NCBI GenBank assembly: GCA_035591015.1
Contig: JAXIUW010186293.1
Coordinates: 1 to 12,351 of the forward strand
Length of the DNA: 12,351 nt
Source of the DNA: Cephalothrix simula
Lineage: Eukaryota > Nemertea > Palaeonemertea > Archinemertea > Cephalotrichidae
Direction: 5' to 3'
In this document: positions 1 through 9,700 of the stretch, one piece after another
Numbering within the stretch: the first letter of the stretch is position 1
How the letters are laid out: every line of letters begins with the position of its first letter
Program-made: the position numbers and the translations under genes
Notes under the pieces: generated by a model
Told to the model about the DNA's origin: nothing
The model's database searches: none
The model's input: the letters and a program-made list of their open reading frames with translations, nothing else

Positions 1-575
1 GGTGGTAAAAAATTTTAAAAATCAATATTCTCGATTTTAACATTTTTATTCACCTTTTTTCTCCAGGTGATGATACGGGCATAATATCACCATGTAACTT
101 TATTTTAACATGTGTAAAATCCTTTCTAGGGATTATAGTTTATGGGGTTTCTATATTCATTTTGCTGTCAATCTAAAAAGCCTGAATTAGCTGATTTTCA
201 GTTTTAACCACCACCCTCCACCAGGTGGCGGAAGGGACATTAAGCTACCACCAATTTACTCAGTTTTCCATGTCCTTTCCATTGATACATCTTAATCATT
301 AATGGTAAATATTTTGCTCACAAAAGTATGTGAAAACATGCTGCTACATGTATATGCCATCTCCTTAGATTATGGTATAATTAACACTACAATATTCTAC
401 AAGAATATCGTGTAGCAATAATCAAATACCAGCTTTTGTAAGCATGATTAGCTATGTCCATTTGCTCACATTAATTATAATCCCGATTCTAATAAATGCC
501 ATTACTTTGTCATACTATACACCAACCAATGTCGCATGGAATAGAAAGTTAAAATGTCTCCTTTTGTCTTTTTAG
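1..575 (+). other. Intron upstream of exon 1 (3' part)
   Basis: AT-rich, with no convincing exon. A CTCCAG near 66 is followed by one short open frame with no usable donor. It contains a small palindrome around CCACCAGGTGG near 220 and, at 496-554, the left copy of a direct repeat that reappears after exon 1. The acceptor tract is at 557-575. No RNA gene was seen. Confidence 0.8.
496..554 (+). repeat. Left copy of direct repeat flanking the PDZ exon
   Basis: Begins ATGCCATTACTTT and ends GAAAGTTAAAA. The same start and end, with similar text between (ACCAA-CAAT-TCGCA), recur at 816-883. The two copies are about 80% alike by eye with a few short gaps, same orientation, about 320 bp apart, one on each side of exon 1. 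Confidence 0.75.
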
Positions 576-796
576 GACTCCTCAGACTGTGACTCCGGAG
601 ACCATGAAGACCCTAGAGGCAAAAGGGCCCGGACGACCCCCCAAGAACCGATGGACACCATCTTCGTTAAACACGTAAAGGAAAAGTCCCCTGCTGATAA
701 GGCTGGCCTTAAAACGGGCGACAGAATTATTTCGGTCAACGAAGATAATATTTCTGGAAAGAGTTACTCGCAAGTGATAGCACTAATACAGTCCAG
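576..796 (+). CDS. ARHGAP21: Exon 1 in window: C-terminal two thirds of the PDZ domain
   Basis: The acceptor is a pyrimidine run ending TTTTTAG at 575 and the donor is CAG|GTATGT at 796/797. The exon enters in phase 0 and leaves two bases (AG) of a Ser codon completed by exon 2. It encodes an acidic and then basic linker (residues 1-25) and then PDZ strands and helices: MDTIFVKHV (26-34), the turn with [14 protein letters not shown] (38-51), [14 protein letters not shown] (53-66) and helix alpha-[10 protein letters not shown] (65-73). The GLGF-type carboxylate loop is not here and must be in the preceding exon outside the window. The ATG at 651 is an internal codon, since the frame is open back to the acceptor and the upstream residues fit the family linker. 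The ORF running past 796 to a stop at 872 is intron read-through. Confidence 0.9.
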
Positions 797-3700
797 GTAT
801 GTAATTTACATGATTATGCCATTACTTTTGTGTCGTCATGTATATACCAATCAATATCGCAACGTCACTTGAGAAAGTTAAAAGGCGTGAGACAAATTCA
901 TTTGTTATTAGGTAGATGCCACAATTTTATTGCATGAAGGACATGAATTGTGTGTATGGATGGCCTTCGTCTCTAATCTAAGACATACCGTGGCTCAAAA
1001 CCTCTAGATGTGAGCTCTTGGGTGAGGGGGTGGGGGAACCGACGTGCTCCACCAACCTCGCCTCACCAAACTTTGGTGTTATCGATTATCTGTAATCACT
1101 TCTCGTCGTGCGAGGTCGAATTAATCGTGGTTTTATTGTTACTAATTCCCTGTTTACAATTTTCAGCGATTCCTCATTGAAGTTACTTGTCGTACCAAAA
1201 GATGAAGACCTCGTTCAAATGGCGTATCAGAGTTCTGCCTACCAACAGGAATCAGATGACGCTGCTTCAATGCATAGTCAGTCCTCGCATCAATCTGGGA
1301 GTACACGGTCCTCTAATCGTGGAAAATTCCGTTCTGAAGTCCGATTTGCATCAATTGATACGGATGTAGACGAGCCCCCAGAAATTTATCACGGGAGGCA
1401 TCATGAGAGGGCTTTATCCGACGAAATAACGTCGCATAGCCCCGTATTTGCGACGCCGAAAAAGTATAAAAATGACGGAGAGCATGGATATTCATCGCGG
1501 AGTGATACAAAGGATTGTTATTCGACCGGACCACCTACCCCGATACGAAAGAGTTCGAAAAATATTACGCTAAATCAAAAGCAAGAGGATTATCATACGG
1601 ATGATCAGGATTATAAATATAGTTTAAAAAAGTCACAAGACGACCTTTATAGTTCATCTAGTCAGGGGGTTACACCAAAAATAAGTTATTCTGCGGTTAA
1701 TTCCGGGACTAAACGGCCCTCGACCACCGGGCCTGTTCCTTATTCGCGATCTCTTACAGCGTCTGTGATTACCTCAAATTATCATGATTCGTCTGCTAGA
1801 ACTGATTTCCCCGTTACCGCGTCATCATCATCATCTCTTACATGTTCCACAACATCCGCGGCGACCAGTGTCGTATCGTCTGCTGGCTATTCCCAACCGC
1901 GGAGTTCTCCCTCCAGTCGGGGGCGATCCGAAATACCCGCACAGGATTTTGTTGCTAGGAGACGTGCTAGTTTTGATAATATGTTAGACGATCGACCGAA
2001 AGAAGGTGGTCGTAATTTTGCTAATATACAACAAAATTATTATCAGCGTTTTCGGTTAAAAATTCGTGAACGGTCCCCGAATGTCGGGGCCGATCATAAC
2101 CGACGAAATGGAGGTGAAGGTGACGGGTTATCTGTGATGTTAACTAGGTCAAGGTCACCTGAAACGAGCGGAACTGATAGCAGTTTTGTGGCTAAGCGGA
2201 CCCAAATGTTCGAACATTCAAAAGGTGATAGCGGAGGGAGTAGTGATGGGAGTGGCCAAACCACGCCCACAAAAGAAAGGATATTCAAAACCGAGATAAA
2301 ACAGTCTTTAAGTAGTCCTAAATTTGAAAACCAAGGCAGAGGCGGCCATTTTGATTTACAAAATGGCGACTCACCGCCTAAAAAACCTTCGCTTAATGTG
2401 AATCGTTTAAGGCAGCAATTTGAATCGCGGGAAACCAGCCCGCCGCCTAGCGGCTACCCGGATAACTATATGGAACGCCGTTCTTCGACTCCTTATGGGT
2501 CATATTATTCTTCTGATCTGGATACAAGCCCTGTTTCGGATTATAACATATCACGTGATCAATCACGTGACGACTCGATACATATGCTGGGGCCAGTGTC
2601 GAGCACAACTAAGGAATATAGTTATGGTGGAATGTATGGTGCAAGGGATCCCCCACCCCCGGAGCGGCAACCAAGGGTGTTAACGCAATGGTCAACAATC
2701 TACCCATCGATGAGTCAAGATAGGACTAAATCACAAGGTGCGGTAATGTTTCTATCTGTCGTGTAATACCTGTATATATATTTATAGTACCTAAACTTAA
2801 CCAACCTTTCTAATCATTAGGATTCGAAATTGTCTCTGCTCATGACACGCAAAACCAGTAACCAAAATCACGTTTCTATCTTTTGGTAATACATTTGTAC
2901 ATTGATATGGCCTAAATCAAATGGTTTTTAGATATCAGGTTCGAAATCGCACTTATATGAGTCTTCATTCATCATATACTAGAGTATAAAGTATTCAAGA
3001 TCTACCATTCGGTACATAGTTAACTGTAATGCTATCATAATTCCCCAAGTCTAGAATTTATTATCGGGTTGTCTCATTTATCAATTCACGAACTAGAGAA
3101 TTCTCATTTAAACAGGTGAATATCTCCCTTGTAAGATAAATCATTTAGCAGTACAGAGCATAAAAGTATATGGTAATGATGCTGTACCTGGCGGTACATA
3201 TTATAGAGTTATTGCATGCTTTTATGAGTGAAATACGAAGCAGTTAGCAATAACTGCTCGTATTTCACTCAAAAAAGTGCAATAACGGTTTTATTCACCG
3301 GTTTATCAATGTTATCCAAGAAATTTCACGAAATATCACTTCACTTATAACACAACCGGTGAATAAACTTGGATAATGTCTTTCTTAAAGCTTAAAGCAA
3401 AAAATTCATCTTCGAAACGTCACAAATGGATGGAAAAATTAGATGAGGCACCTTCAAAGTCATGGAAAAATCAGGGACTTTCAAAAAAAATGACAGTCAG
3501 GGAATTTTTATTTTTCCATTGTTTACGCAATAAATATTTGTCGGTTTACGCATAAAAAATCTTTGCGGTTACCAAGAAATCATGCCGCTAAGGATTTTTT
3601 TCCTACCACGTTCTCTGAAAAGTCAGGGAATTTCTTGTAAAGAGTCCAGGAAATCCGGGAAAAGTCGGGGAAAATGAAAGCAATGGAACAGTGTCCTTCC

Positions 3701-6700
3701 TGATTGAATTCACATCAACCAAGTTAAATGGGGGGGGGGCATTAATTCCTGGACTTCTTTTGTCGACATTAAGTTGATCTAACAACTTAAAAGAGTCTCA
3801 ATTTATGGCTTGATTCCATAGGACCATTACATTGATGTACAAAATCCAATTAATCTTCATCATAAATTATTTCTGGGGGATATAATTAGATTTATCTAAT
3901 AATAGAAGTTCTAAATATGGATTCTGTCAAAGCCATTTCACCCTCCTAACTAAACCAAGTCATTAACCATATTTAGATCAATATGAAATTCTCAAAGTCA
4001 ATACTACACAGAGTTTAAGTGCAACTACAAGGGCCTACTCAATACATCGTACCATTGTAAAATCAACTTGACTCTGGAAAATCTCATGCATATATGCATG
4101 TTTTAAATATTTCAAGTGTGTTATTTTTGTAATTGTACCTTTTGAGTACACATATGGATTGAAAAAAACTAGGGCATCATAAAATGTCCATTTTCACCCC
4201 CGCCGGGGCGTGAAACGGGTGTCTGTCCCTTTGGGATACCGGCCCGGGCTGTATACTTCGTTAAATGTCGACGAAAGAAGCCCAATGATGAATTTCGCCT
4301 CCGAGGATGAATGTCCTCATCTGCCCAAGGATACCGCCACTTTAGAGTGGCCAGGATTCGAACCAGGGACGTTCAAATCATGAGTCTAACCCGCTACCCA
4401 CTCGGCCATCCACTCGCGTAGACTAAGGGTACGTAATAACAATCCATCAATTTTGATCAGCTCTACTTAAGATTGGTTGAGAGCGCCAAAATAATTGATT
4501 TGATTTGCCTAGATGAGCTGTAAGCTGAGATCAATAATAGAAACCATACTGGATGATGCCGAGCCCACATGAAAGATGGCATAGGTTTATCGAGAAGGAA
4601 TGTCCTATCTTAGTGTATGATATGTTATACAAGTAGGGCATCCCTACCCAGCATCTGCAACTGATGATCTGCCTGTAGTAAGTCTTGAACTCACCCTAGC
4701 CATTAAGAAGGTTTTTATGACGTCATGACCTACGTAGCGATACCTTTAACCACTACTCGGGCACTAGGCCATCCTGACCGGCTATATTATAGGCACCGGT
4801 GTGATAGGAATTAGTGTCCCTAGGTTTTAAAGTTCCTTTGTATACAAAATGTATATAGTGAGAGGACATTAATCCCCATGTGGAACATTTAACACCAGCT
4901 TTTTTCGTCTCACCTATACAGAATGTATTTGGCCGGACATTAATCCCTGGGTACACCCATCCCTTTTACACCGATATATTTTTGTGTACATGTAGTTCAT
5001 TCTTTTTCTTTACCCTAATGGATTTCTCTTCCTTGTTCATTTTACATTAGGCGTTTTTTGCAATGTAACTTGTACGAGGAAATGTTCTACTTTTTTCTAG
5101 TGTTATATAGATGTACTTAAAAGTAGAGAGACTGCGAAACTATCCTCAAATGCCTTCGGGAAAGTTTGCAATTATTGACGAATGTTTTCTTCCTTATATG
5201 GAGATTTATTTCAAGGGATATGTTGTTTTTTGCGCAGATTTATTTATATTCAATGGCAATAATATATACACAAAGAAAGTCGTAAAAAATTTGCAGAAAT
5301 GTTTCCTTTAAAAGTTATACAAAAGTGCATGAGCAGAGAAAATTTCTGTACAACATTGGACTGAAAAATTCGATGAGGCTCGCAAAATGTTCATTTCCGC
5401 GTTAAGTGCATATTTGGGAAAAGGTAGCCCCAAAAACCTAGGAAAATAAAACCAAGCCTATTCTATTTAATTGTGCATGCTTTTTTCGGTAATGCTGAGG
5501 TTTAGAGGCTACCTTTTTATAACATGTGCTTCAGAGAGGGCAGAAAATGTGCATTTTCTGTTCCTCATCGATTTTTTGTCCATTTGTGTATTTTGGGATC
5601 AAAACAAACCTAACATGTCAAATCTGTAACGATATTTACCTATTGTCCTATATTATGCATCTTGAGCATTTGGTACAAGTATTGTTCTTATATATTTATT
5701 TTTCAATTTTGTGCATTTTTATTTCATATTATCCCCCTTAAAATTTCTGTATTCATTTTGTACTTTGTTACTGAAAATCCGTAAAAATCTATAATTTGAT
5801 ATTTAACAACTTTAGAACATTAGTTTCATGTAACGTCATGTTCCATTGTTTTATGTGCATTGTGCATCTCATGAATAATTAGGACCTTTAAGCATAGGGC
5901 CCTGCCCAATTGCCGTCTCGAAACATGTTATCGTGCTTATTTATAAACATTATACATTTAGCCCCTCCTGGTAGTAATAATATTCAATCATAAACCGCAC
6001 TTTTAATTTTATGTCTTCATTTAATTGGCATTTGAAAAATATCTAGCTCGTCCCCTATATGTTTGAGTGACGTTTAAGAATATCAAACCCGGTCTCTTTG
6101 TAATCCACTCCTATTAATGTTTGACTGATGTTTGAATATACATATATAAACTGCCCCATTTTTAATACCCCTATGTTTTTTGATATACGATTATAAGTTC
6201 AAAATTCATCCTTTTTCTCTCACCAAGTTGAATAGGCTCTTAAAATAACAAACCCCGCCCCTTTATCTCGAAGCCACTCCCATTTATGTTTGATTGACGT
6301 TATAAATATTAACTCCGCCCCTTTTTTTAAAACCATGCCCCTTTTTCAAATTTTTATTTGGTTGAGGGTTTTTAAGTTTGTATATATTTAACTTGCACGT
6401 TGTGACCTCCAAATGCACCTCCTTTTTTAGATAAGGATGACCTGTTTTGCTCGATCGATTCGTCCCCTTCTACCGGACTCATATCTGCATTATCTACGGC
6501 GGCCGCAGGTAGGCCGGGTGCACGATTAGTGTGCGCATGAACACTAAATTGTGATGATGATTTTGAATTTCTATTCACTTTAGATAGTTAGTGCAGGGGA
6601 ACCTATCCTTCATTCCTCGCAGCTGGTTGCACTACTTTTTCTCATCTTACAAAAGGCTGTTTTAATAGAGGCCCAAATTTGGTAAAAAATTTAAAAAAAT

Positions 6701-9700
6701 CCACCATTCGCTGTGTCTTAAATATGGCTAGAAATTTTTAAAAGGCCATATTCAGCCTTTTGCCTTTTTCTCTCAAATTTTAAATGACTTCTAATCTTTA
6801 ATGGCATGGACTGAATTGATTATTCGCATGTAATTGATTGCAATGCATGTAATTTGCACTTTTACCCCCTTAGAAATTAGTTAGAAGTAGTTACCAGTAG
6901 TTAACACCTTGCTTTTGCTTTGGTTAATTGTTTTTAGTAGTCAATGTTTAAAAAAGTCCGTAAGTGTCCATAAGTTTTTTTACTCGGCAATGCCTCGTTA
7001 TTTTTATATTTAACTTTTTGCTTTTACATTTAAAGTCATCTAAACGTTTGAATTGGAAAATGGAAATTCTCAGTATTTAATGTTAAAAAGCCCTTAAGAT
7101 GTTTTTTTACTCGGCAACGCCTCGTTATTTTTTATTAACTTTTACTTTCATGTTTAAAGTTGACATTAACTATTGAATTAGAAAATGGATTACAAATAAT
7201 TCTCAGAAGGACCCTAAACACAAAAGAGCAAAAATATTATCAACCCCCGTAAAGTCGTAATCTATACATCAATCGATGTGTATGTGATAAAAATATATTT
7301 AAATTGAATGATGTGTGATAAAAATAGGTCCTTTAAATACGTAATGGCAGAAAAATACGTAATATAGTACAGTCATTCAATAGTTGTTTACGCGATTACA
7401 GAAATGTATAAATAAATTGTCAGAATCCTTTTGCAAAATCCCAATCCCAATTTAATATTTTTAAGGGGTTGTACCGCTCTGGCGCCGCTGCGACTGTCCC
7501 GGACTAAAAATAATTATTTTTCTAAATCTGAAAATTCAAGTTCTGGGCGCCGGTATTTGTGGCCTGTTTTTGAAGTAAAAAATTAAAAAAAAAATTAGGC
7601 CCGGGGCGACGCCAGGCCATCGCTACCCTTCTAAAATATAAACTTGTAATAGGGATTTCCACAACGATATAAAATATATTAGGTCAAGGGGGTTTAGGCA
7701 CATCTTTTCCAGAAAACTGCGGGCCTTTTCTGCCACATCCTTGTCCAAGGGTTCCGTTGTTCGCTTGGAGTTAGCGGCAAATTCATTTACATTTGGCGTT
7801 TAAGACATCAAACCACTTGGCCAAGGATGCTTCCTGCCAATTTATCCATTTTGCCCTGTAATGCGAATTCTTAATTGTGCATAACGTAACATTGTAGGCC
7901 TACTTATACACTGTAAAAAGTTTTGGGTTTCTATAATACCAAAAATTTTTAGGTGCCAGTCACCTAAAACTTTAGGGTTTTCTAACGAGATACCCAAATA
8001 TGTACAAGCATTAATATATTTTCTAATTATTTTTCAGTTGTTCCTGGCGATCGTTCCAGTTCTCCGCCGACAGATGGCTCTGCTCCAACTACACCACCGT
8101 CTGGAGACCAGTCTAAGGTCATTATGAGGAGTAAAAAACCGCCTGGTGGGTATAAAGATGGCCGAGATAAATACGTATTTACTGCTGGTGAGAGGCGGAT
8201 CGGACTGGCGTTAACATACATTAGTTTTTTTAACTCAAATGCTAATTACCTAATTACCATAATCTATGCAAATTCTAATGATAAACGAACATATCAATGG
8301 TCTAACTAAGCTTTAATAACTAATTCTGTAGTACATGAATGACTTATCGAAGACAATCTATTTCGTTTTAAAATGGCGGCGTTTTCTCCCAGAATTCCTT
8401 TAGTTGCCACATTTAAATAAGCAAAATATTCTAAGCATAATTTAAATTAATTCTGAAACGTTCTAAAATCTTTTGAAATATTACAAAATTGAAAATCTTA
8501 TAACAATCTAACAATTATAATGCCTTAAAATCAAATGCAGATATCTGCATTTGCTTAAAATCTAATATTTATTCTTCGAAGGACTGCTTTTAATTACATT
8601 AAAACTTAAATTTGCTTTATTAGAAAAGCTTATTATATACATATACCTGCATATACATACAATCATTAAGCTTTTAATGCTTTTTAGAATCTTTTATTAT
8701 CTATAAAACGCAAATGTAACGTAGCTAACTATTTAATAACGCAGTAAAAATAACGTAGCTGGCTATTTCGATATAATGGTAGCGAACGATTTAATAAATC
8801 AGTAACGTAATGTACCTAACTATATAACGAAACTAATGATAGGAACAAAACCTATGAAAGATCTTTAAAAAATTAATTGCCGTTTCAATTCTTTTGAGAC
8901 CATATTCATTTTGTATTTTGAATTGTTTTCATTTTTGATCAAAAGTATGTTCACTTGAATCATTTAATGCACTTTTAAATCATCTAATCATTTTTCAAAT
9001 CATCTTCTTATTTTTGCATAATAAGCATTGATTTATGCTAATGAGACATTGATGAATATGCAAAATTAGCATGAAATTTTATTGTTGCAACTATCGTCAT
9101 TTTTCTGCAAAAATTTTCAATCGTAAAAATTTGATTATTTCATTTTGAAATCGGCTTTGATGCACTTGATTTTGAGAACTGGTGAATTTAATGTCATTCC
9201 GCATCTAATATTTAATTACTCTGCATGCTATTTATTTAATTTTACACCAACACCAACAACTTCCGGTTTGTTCTTGCATTTCCGGTTATGGTTAATGTCG
9301 TCTGCTGAAATGTACTTGATTGCATTTGTTTGGAAAGCTTGATTGGTTTTTGGAAATAATTAAAAATTTTAATTTGGTGGGGAGTTTTTGGTGTTGGTTA
9401 TATGTAGTGATATTTATCTTAATCTTAATTTTAATCAAGCACTATTTAATTGCTTTTCACAAATAAAATAAAATGACGCCAGCGTGCCGCACCAGCGAAA
9501 AATATTTCCAACGGAGCATGGCCAGGGCTTTTTATTTGAAAATATTACACAGTGTGCCTTCTGCAATTAATGTTTGGCCCCTCAGTATTGCAGGATCAGG
9601 GTGGCCACTCACCTGAAAAACCTGGCAGGGAAAAGTCAGGGAATTTCATTAAAAGTACCAAAGTCAGGGAATTTTTATTTATCCAGGGTTTCCGCAGTAA

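Larger units (their letters stand above)
2738..6430 (+). other. Large intron between exons 2 and 3 (3.7 kb), rich in repeats
   Basis: Starts GTGCGG and ends TTTTTTAG. It contains a strong hairpin (3208-3286), a nested inverted repeat (3290-3377), one copy of the GTCAGGGAATTT element (about 3450-3705), a 10-G run (3730-3739), a minus-strand tRNA-derived SINE (about 4163-4415), a second weak tRNA-like stretch (4680-4772) and a degenerate CGCCCC-type tandem array (6045-6365). Apart from these, 5000-6000 is AT-rich and I see nothing coding: ORFs near 5111-5311 and 5526-5741 are Phe/Ile/Tyr-rich chance frames without splice sites in the required phase. Confidence 0.8.
6509..8037 (+). other. Intron between exons 3 and 4 (1.5 kb)
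   Basis: Starts GTAGGC and ends TTTTTCAG. It contains a two-copy 127-bp tandem repeat (about 6945-7207), an inverted-repeat dispersed element (about 7421-7850) and a small inverted/direct repeat pair around TTTTAGGTG (7905-8000). No additional exon seen. Confidence 0.8.

Noticed and set aside
67-170. Possible exon after CTCCAG at 61-66 (open frame starting GT-DDTGIISP)
   Set aside because: No suitable donor follows and the frame becomes hydrophobic AT-rich text; it does not resemble the missing N-terminal PDZ segment.
4441-4516. Possible exon between an AG near 4460 and CT|GTAAGC near 4510
   Set aside because: Only one frame is open, and it is not the phase 1 required between exons 2 and 3; length is not frame-neutral.
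4648-4679. Good GTAAGT donor near 4678 with an upstream CCCAG
   Set aside because: The enclosed 26-29 nt would shift the frame and lies next to a tRNA-like repeat.
5111-5311. 66-codon plus-strand ORF
   Set aside because: Very AT-rich with Phe/Ile/Tyr/Lys-heavy composition, no splice sites in the needed phase and no recognisable motif.
5526-5741. 71-codon hydrophobic plus-strand ORF that could look like a membrane peptide
   Set aside because: T-rich DNA gives Phe/Leu/Ile codons by default; no signal of selection or splicing.
6372-6578. 68-codon minus-strand ORF with a fairly normal amino-acid mix
   Set aside because: It is antisense to exon 3, which has proper splice sites on the plus strand and a phase that fits its neighbours; the ORF itself has no context.
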